The notes beneath the pieces are model-generated. The model was not told where the DNA came from. It was given only the letters and a program-made list of their open reading frames with translations, and searched no databases. A stretch of 64,000 nucleotides of DNA from Skeletonema tropicum. Lineage: Eukaryota > Bacillariophyta > Thalassiosirophyceae > Thalassiosirales > Thalassiosiraceae. Of the stretch, positions 19,750-30,389 are shown piece by piece (position 1 is the stretch's first letter; the number at the start of each line of letters is the position of its first letter). The position numbers and the translations under genes are program-made. The stretch covers positions 62,001 to 126,000 of the forward strand of contig CM074130.1 of the NCBI GenBank assembly GCA_037178625.1. Reading direction: 5' to 3'.

Positions 19750-20060
19750 TAAGTTCTTTTGTCTTCTTGGAATTGAGATCAACACTCAGGGCACCTAGGG
19801 CTAGAGCTGATCTGAGCTTTCCAGGAGTGAGGTACCTAACCTCTCACTCGAAGGCACAAAAGATTTCAAACACGTCTTTTGCGGTCCTTTCATGAATTAA
19901 TGTCATGAATTCGTCCCAATCAATAACTCCATTCTTGTCAGCATCAAACTACTCCATGAGTGCTTGACATCCTTCTTGTGTTACCTCCATGTCAACTTCT
20001 GTCAACACATCAAATAGACCCCATTTATCGAGACCGACATTTTTATTGCTCGATAAAGGA
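19750..20060 (-). pseudogene. EF-hand calcium-binding protein remnant
   Basis: The minus strand reads a canonical 12-residue EF-hand loop, DADKNGVIDWDE, encoded at 19910-19945, flanked by helix-like residues (EGCQALME before, FMTLIHERTAKDVFEIF after). A TAG at 19949-19951 replaces the residue two before the loop and a TGA at 19844-19846 interrupts the following segment, after which the frame stays protein-like (RYLTPGKLRSALGAL, a second calmodulin-like helix). Two stops in an otherwise well-preserved frame indicate a recent pseudogene. It could be part of a calmodulin, centrin or calcium-dependent kinase; the fragment does not decide. Confidence 0.7.
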
Positions 20061-20689
20061 GCAAGACATCCCTAAGACCTCATGTCTCATATCCCTATAT
20101 TTCAACGGGAAGAGAGATGAGAAAGCCAAGGAGAAATTTGCCCTTGGTCTGCAACAAACACTGTACTTGTACTAAGGTTTACCATGTGTCTACGATGTGT
20201 CTACATGTGGTCGCCCCTAGAGGGCTAATCAGACGTACTTTAAAATTTCTGTTATATTGTGTCTACATGTGGTCGTCATCCACTCCTACAATCGCGAGTC
20301 TGTCGAGAAGGAGAGAAGGAAGGTCAAGTTACTATGAAAGTAAAGCTGAAAGCCAAACGAGGGTTGGCACGGAACGCAAGGCATACTCTCGCAAGCTGTG
20401 TGATCCATGTTCCGAGAGCTACTCATTCGTCTCTCTACGCAGTGGCCTCCGGTCGCGTTCAATAATTGCGAACAGCTGAGAAGTCTAGATCTTCCAGAAA
20501 GGTTGGAGCGAGCAAAATGCATTGAAAAACTGACCTTCTCTACTAAAGACGCATCACCATACCATTGAAAGACCAAGTGCACAGCTAGGACTTCCGCACA
20601 AAACAAAGATGACGGCTATGATATGAGTTGAACCGAAGTAAGTCAGTACGTAGGTTATTATAATCTCTACCATATCTAAATTTCTCCAT
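20061..20689. other. No gene recognised
   Basis: Contains a duplicated GTGTCTACATGTGGTCG motif (about 20198-20215 and 20257-20273). No supported coding frame. Confidence 0.4.
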
Positions 20690-22840
20690 CTAAAACCGAT
20701 TGCAAAAGAGTTTATCAAATGCACTTGGCGGCATACATGGGTCATCTCCATTGCACATGATTTTAGATAAATCCTCTATTGTCGCGTTATTCTGAGCATC
20801 CACCAACTGTTTTAACCCAGCCTCCATGCTTGTCTCCCCACCTACAAACGGATACAGATACCTATTAAACATACAAGGTTGGCTAAACTTCTCCACAAAT
20901 CCAACACAAAACCATGTCCAAGCCGAAACAAAGTCTGAATCGAGTGTTGCGTGCATCCTCCTAAACTCGATTGTTCCGTATGACTTGAGTGAGAGAAGAT
21001 TTAACGAGTTCCATCTTGATATAGTATTGACCAGAACTTCATTATCAAACACTACTTCATATAGAGACTTTGATTCTGGCTCCTTCTTTTCTTCACCACT
21101 TGTTGATTTCAGATTCAGACAAGAATGTACGTGCTCAAACCATGCTTGCAGGTTGTTCAATGTCACATGCTTTACTTGCTCAGGTTTGATTGTCAAGCTC
21201 CCATGCCTCCACGAGACTTCATTCCAACTGAATTCAGGCCCAGTGACATACATGGGTGCAAAGGATTTTTCTCTCCAAACGTTAGGCATATTGAAGTGAC
21301 ACCCAACAACTCGATCAAAGCACACCCAGCCAAAGATGACACTAAGCAACGATGATGTGACTTCTACATCTGACACTACCTCTCTTGGCCATGCAGTTGG
21401 ATTCGTAATATTCACGTGCACATGGATTGATGTTCCCGATTGACCTATAACTGATACTGTCGGCACAGCAACGCCTCGATTGGTCGCTGCTGCATTTTTC
21501 AACACCCCATCAAGAACTAGACGGATGGAGTCACTCGCATCATCGTGCCCATCTTGCGGTGGAGGGAATGTGTGATAAAGTTCATTCGGAGGTAGCGGCG
21601 ACTTGTATTCTGGAGATGCTTGACTTGTTGGGATGTTTTGCTTCGGGACATTTTCCAGCAAAGCAGCGGGCATTTCTACCCTGCCTCCAAGAACAAGGTC
21701 ATTGAGAGTACGGATGGCCTCTGCATCATTGATTAATGTCAAATCACATCGATTGTCTTTGATGTGTTCTTGGATTTGTTGGTACAAGTCAAGCCGGGTC
21801 GGAGGGGCTGCATTTTCGACGTATAAATCATGGCTGACATTCCATAGCAGAAGCTCATCATACAATTTGTTAACTTGCTTGATACCATCTTTTTCATCAC
21901 CAGTTACTCCAGCTACTCTCTTCAAATGCCACTTTCTCGCTCTCTCTACACTACGGATAAATTGCTGCTGGTGTGTGAAACAGTCGTTCTCGGTATCCGG
22001 AGGAAGTTGTACCGTCTCCAATTCTAGTCCAAATCCACGACGTCGTATCTCTACCACCGAGGCATCTGTATCTTTCTTATTTTCGTCTGATGTCCTCCGA
22101 AAGAGGACAGCATCTGCAATCTCATCTGAATGAACTTGATCACCTTCAAAAAGACCAGGAGTCCATATAACATCTTGCAATCGAAATCCCAATCGTCCAA
22201 CAGGTGGAGGGACGACATGTAAGTGTCTAGTCATGCAATGATTATGATGGATTGATCCATGACGAGAAATATTGAGCCTGACTAAATACTCTGGGTAGAG
22301 GTGCAAAGTCTTATCATTGATATCATGCCTCCATTTGACTTCAAAGAAAGGAAATAACTTCTTGTCATTAAACAATGACGCATCAATTTGAATTGAATTT
22401 GATGCAATTAATTTCATGGCGGGTTGCCGACCTATACCGTGCACGGTAATTTGAGCAAGAAGCACTTTTGCTGCTGCAGACGCAGAAGTAGTATCGCTGT
22501 TGTTTGCATCAGAGCAGCAAATATCGATGATTTGCTGACATAGTTCCAAGTGGTTTGTTCCCCAATCTACATCTACTCGGAGCGTGCCATCTGATAAATA
22601 TTCCTTAAACTCATCTCCGTAACAATAATTGAAATTGATACCTCCTAATCCATTCTCGTGACATTCCGATTCTGTATGGTAGCGCATTGCATCGCCATAG
22701 GAGGGCGAGGCTTTGAGTTTTGGGAGGCAAAGATTGCAGTTCGAGAAATTCATCTCTTTCGTGATATTGTAGTCGGTGCGAAGAGAAGAGGATGGACAGT
22801 GCAGAAGTAGAAAAATGCTACTTATCGACACCGGGCACAA
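20690..22840 (-). CDS. Amidoligase-like protein (glutamine-synthetase-fold family)
   Basis: A single 716-codon frame. Signature blocks of the Amidoligase_2 family appear in order: RRGFGLELE at 267-275 (the family's (F)G-x-E-x-E metal/ATP motif), SIHVHVN at 471-477, and GTIEFRRMHATLDSDF at 622-637 followed by an aromatic W-TW helix. Such enzymes have a glutamine-synthetase-like fold and are predicted to form amide or peptide bonds using ATP. The first 250 residues and the long segment between 290 and 450 are specific to this protein; residues 40-100 include several Cys. The first ATG is 22840, but ATG 22753 (MNFSNCNLCLPK) is a reasonable alternative since the preceding part resembles a weak hydrophobic leader. 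The substrate is unknown. Confidence 0.75.
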   Translation of the reverse strand: MCPVSISSIFLLLHCPSSSLRTDYNITKEMNFSNCNLCLPKLKASPSYGDAMRYHTESECHENGLGGINFNYCYGDEFKEYLSDGTLRVDVDWGTNHLELCQQIIDICCSDANNSDTTSASAAAKVLLAQITVHGIGRQPAMKLIASNSIQIDASLFNDKKLFPFFEVKWRHDINDKTLHLYPEYLVRLNISRHGSIHHNHCMTRHLHVVPPPVGRLGFRLQDVIWTPGLFEGDQVHSDEIADAVLFRRTSDENKKDTDASVVEIRRRGFGLELETVQLPPDTENDCFTHQQQFIRSVERARKWHLKRVAGVTGDEKDGIKQVNKLYDELLLWNVSHDLYVENAAPPTRLDLYQQIQEHIKDNRCDLTLINDAEAIRTLNDLVLGGRVEMPAALLENVPKQNIPTSQASPEYKSPLPPNELYHTFPPPQDGHDDASDSIRLVLDGVLKNAAATNRGVAVPTVSVIGQSGTSIHVHVNITNPTAWPREVVSDVEVTSSLLSVIFGWVCFDRVVGCHFNMPNVWREKSFAPMYVTGPEFSWNEVSWRHGSLTIKPEQVKHVTLNNLQAWFEHVHSCLNLKSTSGEEKKEPESKSLYEVVFDNEVLVNTISRWNSLNLLSLKSYGTIEFRRMHATLDSDFVSAWTWFCVGFVEKFSQPCMFNRYLYPFVGGETSMEAGLKQLVDAQNNATIEDLSKIMCNGDDPCMPPSAFDKLFCNRF

Positions 22841-23283
22841 TGCTGAATTAATCTCTCTTCACTGAAGAAACTAAGAGTAAGATAATTGCACACCTCGCTC
22901 AGAGTGGTGTGGTTATTGTACCTCCAAACAATAACGAATGGTTGCGGCGGGGGGCGGGCTGTTGCCGCTCATCCTCATCGGCCATGCGATGACGCAACGA
23001 ACAAACAGAACATTATGCGATGCAGAAGGTGGAACGCATTTATTTTTGGATTCCAGATTCCTTTCCAGGATTGCAATTAGTACGCAGCAGCTCGACCGGA
23101 CGCGGGACAGAGGAGGTGGGGACGGACCCTTTTTTCCGGGAACCGTTCGTTTGGCTTGATCAGTCCTATGAAGAAGATCTCGTCTATCTCTCCAGAGCCG
23201 CCCCCACCCTATTCAGCTATCTAACTTCCGCAGATGGCGATACATCTCCAGCCTTCTATTACATTGTTTCCACACCTCCCATC

Positions 23284-23915
23284 ATGCTATTGGTAAAACT
23301 CCTCAGTCCTAATGCCACTATGCCAACTCGCTGGTCACCCGAATCTGCTGGGTTTGATTTATGTGCAGCGGAGCCTAAAGTCGTACCTGCTGGGGGGATG
23401 GCAGTTATTAAAACTGACTTGAGTGTTGCCTGTCCAGAGGGAACTTATGCCCGTATCGCTCCAAGGAGGCAAGTCCGACAATGCTCGATATTGTGTGCTA
23501 TGTTATCATGCATTCATATTAATTCCTGCGTTTTGTTCTGTTGTGTATTATGTAGTGGTGTTGCTGTTAAGAGAATGATCGGCTGTGGTGCTGGAGTTGT
23601 CGATGCTGACTGTAAGCTAAAATTGAAGTACAAATTAACAGCCTCGCTTATTTCATTGTAACCCATCTCAAAATTTCATATTCATATATTTTTTAAACAG
23701 ATCGAGGAAATGTAGGTGTGGTTCTCTTCAATTTCGGTCATGAGGATTTTCATGTTTACATTGGAGATCGCATTGCCCAATTAATCCTCGAAAGAATTTC
23801 AATGGTTCATGCAGTGCAGGTTGACGAATTGACAGAGACACAACGTGGTGTTGGTGGATTTGGATCGACATCTGCACCCAGCAGCAGAAGAGACAAAAGT
23901 GATTTACCTCCGTGA
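23284..23915 (+). CDS. DUT: dUTP diphosphatase (three exons, one GC-AG intron)
   Basis: Hydrolyses dUTP to dUMP and diphosphate, keeping uracil out of DNA and supplying dTMP synthesis. Exons 23284-23468, 23556-23611 and 23701-23915 give 151 residues, the usual length of a trimeric dUTPase. All five motifs are present: [10 protein letters not shown] (I), APRSGVAVK (II, formed across the first splice), [17 protein letters not shown] (III, across the second splice), [12 protein letters not shown] (IV) and [10 protein letters not shown] (V). The first intron begins GCAAGT and ends TAG, a non-canonical GC-AG intron; only this choice restores motif II. The second is GT-AG. ATG 23284 gives a normal start; the frame is open further upstream to 23020, so an organelle presequence cannot be excluded. 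Confidence 0.93.
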
Positions 23916-23991
23916 TAGATTACGAAGAGAGAACTCTCACTGTGAAATTGTTGGATTTATTGCGTGCGTCTTTCCCCATGTCATCTATCAA

Positions 23992-24437
23992 AGCCATTGC
24001 AAAATATTGTTCGGGTTAAACATGTGTCGCCCTCTCTCGCGGATCAACTAACGCCAGGGGTGCATTCCGTCCAACCAACACTGCCACGGCCACGGCTCCA
24101 GCACCAAATATACATATATATAATTTATAATATCATTCGTGTTACATAGATGTGGCACATTTTGGATAGGTAAATGGCATTAATACATAGTTACTTCTAG
24201 CTTGTGCAGCTTCTCTCAGATGTCTTGCTTGTTTTGGTATTCAATCAAAGTGGCAGTCATTGCAAAATATTGTGTAGGTTAAACTATTTAGTGTTGTTGA
24301 TCGCCTTCTATTCGTGTTACATAGATGTGGCACATTTTGGATAGGTAAATGGCATTAATACATAGTTACTTCTAGCTTGTGCAGCTTCTCTCAGATGTCT
24401 TGCTTGTTTTGGTATTCAATCAAAGTGGCAGTCAGTT
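23992..24437. repeat. Local direct duplications around the MORN gene 3' end
   Basis: Bases 24310-24437, holding the last codons and 3' flank of the MORN gene, recur almost exactly at 24135-24262 (offset 175). The interval also repeats a TTGCAAAATATTGT...GGTTAAAC segment (about 23998-24020 and 24260-24285). Confidence 0.9.
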
Positions 24438-24741
24438 TCGAAACTTGTGTCTTCAATTTTTTAGCTTCTCTGACAAGCTTCAATGAGGATGCTTCAGGTC
24501 TACCTTTTCGGAAGTAGCACGTGTACGAGTCTCCATTCGACCAAGTTAGGCAGCCCCATCCGTGTTCGAATCCATCGCGGAACAATCCCGTGTATTTTAC
24601 ATCGCTCTTGAACTCGTAAACGCCCCATCCGTGTGGAATGAAACGGTGCTTTGCCATGCCCTTTCCTTTTCCTCTGCTGTTGCGCAACTTCGTCTTACGA
24701 ACAGAACCGCTGTATAGTCCACCAGAATAATGAATCTTCAT
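24391..24741 (-). CDS. Small MORN-repeat protein
   Basis: From ATG 24741 the product is 116 residues: MKIHYSGGLYSGSVR (first MORN unit), a Lys/Arg-rich insert, FIPHGWGVYEFKSDVKYTGL (second), FRDGFEHGWGCLTWSNGDSY (third), then a short helical tail. The ATG at 24813 would add 24 residues without MORN character and overlaps the neighbouring secreted frame. It resembles the first half of the protein at 18730-19296. The last 45 bp lie in the duplicated segment, whose extra copy is downstream and untranslated. MORN proteins act as membrane or cytoskeletal linkers; the specific role is unknown. Confidence 0.7.
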   Translation of the reverse strand: MKIHYSGGLYSGSVRKTKLRNSRGKGKGMAKHRFIPHGWGVYEFKSDVKYTGLFRDGFEHGWGCLTWSNGDSYTCYFRKGRPEASSLKLVREAKKLKTQVSKLTATLIEYQNKQDI

Positions 24742-24748
24742 TTTGAAG

Positions 24749-25075
24749 TTAAGTGAAATAATACCGACAGATGTTGATGACGATGCAGCCAATGATGTCT
24801 TCTTTGAGAACAAAGCAAATCGGATTTATGAGCCAAGCTCGGGTCTCTGTCCTAGGGCAAACAGGAAGACGAACATCAGCAGACAAGGGTTCATTGCGGA
24901 ACCCTGAATCGATGACAGCGCACATCGTGTCAGAAGGTATTATAGTAGCCACATTTGTGTGTGTGTTTGATGTCTCTACGTTGACGCGAATGCGATTTTC
25001 ATTGGCATTGGAATCAAACGGAGATGGACACACACAACAGAGTATTGCTAGTAACAAAAGATTAAGTCTTGTCAT
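24749..25075 (-). CDS. Predicted secreted or membrane protein
   Basis: From ATG 25075 the 108-residue product starts MTRLNLLLLAILCCVCPSPF, a clear signal peptide. The remainder has four spaced cysteines (at C-A-V, C-P, C-F and C-I) and no recognised domain. It ends 8 bp before the MORN ATG on the same strand. It could be the first exon of a gene spliced into the MORN protein: a GTCGGTATT donor-like site lies near the end, but no matching acceptor is obvious. An earlier in-frame ATG at 25111 is less consistent with the signal peptide. Confidence 0.45.
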   Translation of the reverse strand: MTRLNLLLLAILCCVCPSPFDSNANENRIRVNVETSNTHTNVATIIPSDTMCAVIDSGFRNEPLSADVRLPVCPRTETRAWLINPICFVLKEDIIGCIVINICRYYFT

Positions 25076-26405
25076 AATAGTAATAGTACTATGCTGAACC
25101 TGAAATAGCAATCACGAGGAGAGAATGTTTCAAATGATTTTATGGACACACTTGCATCCAGATTTGAGAGGATGAGCCTAATATCACTTAGATTCGTGTG
25201 GTCACCACGTATCAGCTAAAGTTGAATTGGGGGGCCTCTGAGATATTGACACTTGGGCTGGGGTTGCACGATTTGGAATTGAAGTTATTGTGGACTTAGG
25301 TTTGACTTAAAGTCCTAAAAACTCAATTTGAAAAAAGTTGATGTACCACTTGTAAAAAGGTAGCAGAACCCAGAATCAAAACAAAAACAAAGGGTGAGAA
25401 CCCTACCTCGTACTTAAGTAGGCTTCTCATTTTGTCCGAGATAAGCTGAATTGGGGGGGGGTAAAGGGGGGGGGTGGAACCCCCCCCTTCCGGTGCCCTT
25501 TCCTCCTTCTTCCTAACGTACTTATGTAGCTAACTCGTAACTCGAGCCTGGTTTGTACGCATATTTTTTAAGCGAGGTAGGGTTCTCACATTTTGTCCGA
25601 GATAAGCTGAATTGGGGGGGGGGTAAAGGGGGGGTGGAACCCCCCCTTCCTGTGCCCTTTCCTCCTTCTTCCTACATAACGTATGTAGCTAACTCGTAAC
25701 TCGAGCCTGGTTTGTACGCATATTTTTTTAAGTTGCTTGTTTGTACTCTATTTTTTAAGCTGCTTATTTCTAATTCATGGACGTAGGAATTAGTAGTCGA
25801 TTTTAAAAAAGCGCAACTCTTCCGCCCACGGACAGATTCTGTTTTTCCGAGTAGCTCTAGCCATACTAAGTAAGTATAACTTACCTACATGTACGCTAAC
25901 GCTTTACATGGTTAGTAGAGTTAGTCTTTACTTTTTAGCTCTCCCTTAGTATGTCCGGTCGAACACTAATGCTTATTCCTAACGTCCAATCGCTGTTTTA
26001 GCCGTACGTACAGTATCGATTCCTTCGCTGACAGGTTTCGCTAACCGGTAGTGCACTCTCTCTATTTGAAGCTTCTCCTTTCTCAGTGTGCTTCTTATTG
26101 CTCGTCCTGGACGAGAGTGCGAATACTCATGTGGCATAATCGCAAGAGAACGTAGAATATATGATTTCGGTGCGATCGATGTGCGGACTAGCTCATTCGA
26201 GCGAGACATGATGAATTCCCAGGATCTGAGAAGTCTAAAATTCGAAGGTCACAGTCGAGGTGTTTTGCTAGCGTTCAGGAGTTTATTAAGTAAGTATATT
26301 CATATCTATCTAAAGTGCCAAGACAGTGAAACTACCGAACTTCAAAATTCCAGAATCCCCCCCACGCATCTAGTCAAACGCAATCAACCAAACAGAGCAA
26401 TAGAA
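25076..26405. other. Intergenic region with a tandem duplication
   Basis: No supported gene. It contains a 161-bp tandem duplication (25428-25588 and 25589-25745), each unit with G-run and C-run that can pair (GGGGGTGGAACCCCC). This is followed by the dispersed repeat (25977-26085) and the start of tubulin block B. Confidence 0.7.
25428..25745. repeat. 161-bp tandem duplication with G/C-run hairpins
   Basis: Two units share CATTTTGTCCGAGATAAGCT and GTAGCTAACTCGTAACTCGA; the second carries small indels in the G runs and an extra CATAACG. Confidence 0.9.
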
Positions 26406-28168
26406 TTAGTACTCTTCCTCGTCAATTTCTTCTTCTTCGGCATGATCAAGAGCAACATCTTCGTAGTCCTTCTCGAGGGCAGCAAGATCCTCACGGGCCT
26501 CGGTGAATTCACCTTCTTCCATACCCTCTCCAACATACCAATCTGAAAAAGCGAAGACAAAATGAGAGCAAGAATGTGTTAGAACAAGAGAATCGAGTGC
26601 TGCAGACGAAACGAAAGAGTAATGCACAGTGTTTCACTTACGAACAAAGGCGCGCTTGGCATACATCAAGTCGAACTTGTGATCAATGCGAGAAAAGGCC
26701 TGAGCAACGGCAGTATTGTTGGCAGCCAAACACAAAGCGCGTTGGACACGAGCCAAGTCGCCTCCAGGAACTCGATAGGGATCCTGAAAATTGATACCGA
26801 CCTTGAATCCCGTAGGACACCAGTCGACGAACTGAATGGTTCGCTTGGTCTTAAGTACGGCAATAGAAGCGTTAACTTCCTTGGGAACAACATCTCCACG
26901 GTACAAGAGACAGGCAGCCATGTACTTTCCGACCCTGGGATCACATTTGGTCATCATATTAGTGGGCTCAAAGGCGGAGCTGGTAATCTCGGAAACAGAT
27001 AGCTGCTCATGGAAGGCCTTCGCTGAAGAGATGATGGGTGCGTACGACGTGAGTACGAAGTGGATACGAGGGTATGGGACCAAGTTGGTCTGGAACTCGG
27101 TCAAATCCACATTCAAGGCACCATCGAAGCGAAGTGAGGCTGTCAAGGATGAAATGACCTGAGCAATCAACCTGTTGAGGTTAGTGTAGGAAGGACGCTC
27201 AACGTCAAGTTTGGTACGGCAGATATCGTAGAGGGCCTCATTGTCGAGGCCAAAGGTAACGTCCGCGTGCTCCAAAAGGGCGTGGGTAGACAACACGGAG
27301 TTGTAAGGCTCAACAACAGCGGTAGAAACCTGGGGAGAGGGTGACACCGCAAAAGAGAGCTTGGACGCACGTCCATAATCAACAGAGAGCCTCTCGAGAA
27401 GGAGAGATCCAAAACCGGAACCAGTTCCTCCTCCAGTTGCATGGAAGACGAGGAAACCCTGGAGGCCGTTACAGTTGTCAGCCATCTTACGGATCCTGTC
27501 AAGGGCCTGGTCAATAAGCTCCTTTCCAACGGTGTAGTGACCACGGGCGTAGTTGTTGGCGGCATCCTCCTTTCCACTCATAATTTGCTCAGGGTGGTAC
27601 AGCTCTTTGTAAGTTCCAGACCTCACTTCGTCACACACAGTGGGCTCGAGATCGACGTAGAGAGCACGCGGGACGTGCTTTCCGGAACTAGTCTCAGAAA
27701 AGAAGGTGTTAAAATCATTATTGGCAATTCCAAAGGTCAGGTCGGCAGGCATTTGACCATCAGGATGGATGCCGTGCTCGATACAGTAGAGTTCCCAGCA
27801 GCTGTTACCGGTTTGAATACCGGCCTGGCCGATATGGATCGAGATAATTTCTGTGTATTAATAAATTAATAAAAGAGGGAGGGGGGGGGGGGGCAAACGG
27901 AGAGCAAGGTGAGAGGGATATGAAGTAGGTGACACCGTTGCCATTTTTTGAACACAAAGGCAATTAGGGAAGCGGGTAGAGGGCACTTGCACATTACTTC
28001 TCCAAAGGCAACATATTAATTCATTGTTCAAACAATAATAATACATATATCAATTTCAAACGTCAAAAAAAAAGATCGAACGACCATTCCCAATCCATCA
28101 AAAAAGGACTCCGACTCCATTCGACAGTTATATAGAAATAATGAACAAATGAGAGACTTACCTCGCAT
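26406..28168 (-). CDS. Alpha-tubulin, copy B (three exons)
   Basis: Same structure as copy A: exons 28162-28168 (ATGCGAG), 26642-27850 and 26406-26542, introns of 311 and 99 bp with GTAAGT donors, 450 residues, ending EEEY. Differences from copy A are few outside one place: in residues 38-48 this protein reads [11 protein letters not shown] where copy A reads [11 protein letters not shown]. Lysine 40, the luminal acetylation site, is leucine here. Other changes are conservative (for example YGRASK for [14 protein letters not shown] for HPSQVPGG). The GTP-binding GGGTGSG motif is intact. It has a single copy of the 3' segment duplicated in gene A. The duplication is recent, and intron 1 is nearly identical. 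Confidence 0.97.
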
Positions 28169-29065
28169 GGTTGAAAAGAAGGGTGATGATTGCTTCAAAG
28201 ACAAAGAAGATGATCGATATCAAACAGCTCTTGCGACGGGAGCGTGTTGATTTATGTCATGGTGGAGCTGACGGCCGGTTGAGGCGAGGGGGCAGGCTGC
28301 GTGCATGCAACCGCTCGAAGCATACTCCAATCACTCTTCCTATGTGGATTTTGTACCATGACTGTGGAATGTCGCTTATGTTAGATAGTTAGTAGTACTT
28401 ATGAGCAACGAATAGGCCTTATGATATAAGGGGCGAGGGGGGAGACCCCGATATTGAGGGTTCTGATCAGGTGGCAACATCGTTTAAATAGGGTTCAAAT
28501 GGTCCATATTAGCTAATATTTGGCTAGATTTAGACGAAAGTTACAGGAGTTTAGCTAACTAACCGTCCCCCTTTCTCGCAAGGGGGAGGATTGGGGGGAA
28601 ATCCCCCCTATAAAGGATAGGCTGGCCCCCTATCCAAAAGCCTAAGTAGAACAAGCTCAAAGGAAGCTTTTATCCTCTTTTATCCTTTTCTGCTGAGGTT
28701 GTACATAAGGTTGTTCGCATTCGTCTGGTATCAAAACTTTGTCGGGTACCGTGTAAATTCGGCTATGGATGGTGTGACACTGAAGTTATTTCTGCACCAC
28801 TACCACCAAGACAGGGAAGACTGAGGGGTAAATGTATATGTTCAACTGAGGGCAAATAAATTGTTTTGCTTGATCTCAGTCCATAGCTTCGCATAAGTAG
28901 TACGCTTTCATTCATATTATCTTTTTCATTCCCTACCTACTTACTTACTTAACTTGCATACAAGTACTTCTACTTAGCGACATACGCATGCACTACCTAC
29001 ATACTTAGCTCGTGCGAAACCGGGGCTGGGCGATGCGAGACGAGGGATGGAAGACATACACCTTA
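28169..29065. other. No gene recognised
   Basis: The first part is the duplicated tubulin upstream region (to about 28620). The rest is AT-rich, with CTTA/CTAC-rich short repeats near 28930-29010. Confidence 0.4.
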
Positions 29066-30073
29066 CCCTAATTTATGGTGGTAACGAGACCACTTCGAGA
29101 AAACGAGACTAGTGATCGGGTCTCTTTTGATAACGAGACATGTCCGGCAAGGGCCATAACGAGACTAGAGATTGGCATCTTTTTTGTGAGAAGTTTCTCC
29201 CTTTTGAGATAAGTCTTTACAAGATCAACACAGAACAGCCCCGGCCATCCGTCCGAGCCGGCGCAAACTTCTGCATTTCATCGCATCTGCGTGCGTTGCA
29301 TTGCATTGCATCGCATCGCATTGCATTGCTCACTTACAATAGTATCAAAATAATAAGGAGGAATGGAAGATGGAAAACTGAAACGACCTGCTGGCTTGCT
29401 TCTTGACGATTTCAGGGGTCACTCCGACAAAAGGGTGAAAGAGGTGACTGAGGAGATTGATGACCTCTTTTGGATGATTATGGCTGGAGGTATCACACCA
29501 AAAGCGCAGCCCCTGGATGTTCTTGTCAACAAAGTTTTCAAAGGCCATTTCAGGGATTTATTTCAGCAATGGTCATTGACTGCTCCAACAAATGACAAAG
29601 GTCATCCGAAGGCTCCAAGTCGTCAGCTGCTTGCGATCTGGGCCGTAGAGGCTTGGAAGAAGGTACCAGAGGATCTTGTGCGAAGAGCTTGGACCGTTTG
29701 CCAGTACAAATCTAAGGAGGACATTGCAAATGTAGACGCTGGAAGTAGTGCAATTGTTGAATATGATGAGGCGATATTGGGCAGAATTGTGGAACAAACC
29801 GCTGGAGCAGATGCATTGACTCTCTTCAATGATCCAGAAAATGAGGCAGAAGGTGAGTTTCCTGAAGACGACCGGAGTAAGAGATGCAGCAGTGATGCTT
29901 CAGATACAGTAGGTGTGGAAGTAGGAGGATAGATAGGTTAAGCCATAACGAGACCATTTTTTAATAACGAGACCACTTTTCAATAACGAGACTAGTTTCT
30001 CGAGGTGGCCTTGGTAACGAGACTAAGGAAAAATCCAAAACGAGACTAGTCTCGTTACCACCATAAATTAGGG
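29066..30073 (+). mobile_element. Pogo/Tigger-type DNA transposon, internally deleted
   Basis: Perfect inverted ends of 25 bp start CCCTAATTTATGGTGGTAAC (29066-29090 and, inverted, 30049-30073) and are flanked by TA at 29064-29065 and 30074-30075, the duplication of this superfamily. Next to both ends the octamer AACGAGAC is repeated: four times on the left (within 29083-29165) and five times on the right (within 29945-30049) in the same orientation, plus one inverted copy in the right terminal repeat. These look like transposase binding sites. The enclosed frame encodes only the C-terminal half of a transposase. Confidence 0.85.
29363..29932 (+). pseudogene. DDE-type transposase, C-terminal half
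   Basis: The 189-residue frame contains LLLDDFRGHSDK (second catalytic Asp context) and MAGGITPKAQPLDVLVNKVF (block with the third acidic residue), followed by the FK-HFRDLFQQW and W-YKS-type C-terminal motifs of DDE_1 pogo/Tigger transposases common in stramenopiles. The DNA-binding CENPB-like domain and first catalytic Asp are missing, so it cannot act alone. The C-terminus is acidic. The ATG at 29363 starts just before the conserved part and is probably a remnant start. Confidence 0.8.
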
Positions 30074-30389
30074 TACCTGATGTTAGATTACACGTACGTA
30101 GATACAGTAGATACAAGACTACTCTAATCATTATCTTTTATCTCCTATCTAATCTATCAATAGCATCGATTGGAAGTAGGGAGATCGAGGATACTAACAG
30201 GTTATAGAGCCTATACAATCACCAACAATGAAGTTCATTTATGCCATAATTCCATTTGTGAATTTTAGGGAGATCGAGGATACTAACACCTGGAAGACAG
30301 AAGACAGAGATGCTCGCTATCTACATACATAGCTTCTCTCTTCTCTCTTGTGTGGCCCAGTCCCCGTTGTAGGGGTGATATTCTGTGCT
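30074..30389. other. No gene recognised
   Basis: Contains a direct repeat AGGGAGATCGAGGATACTAA at about 30177-30197 and 30268-30288. Confidence 0.5.
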
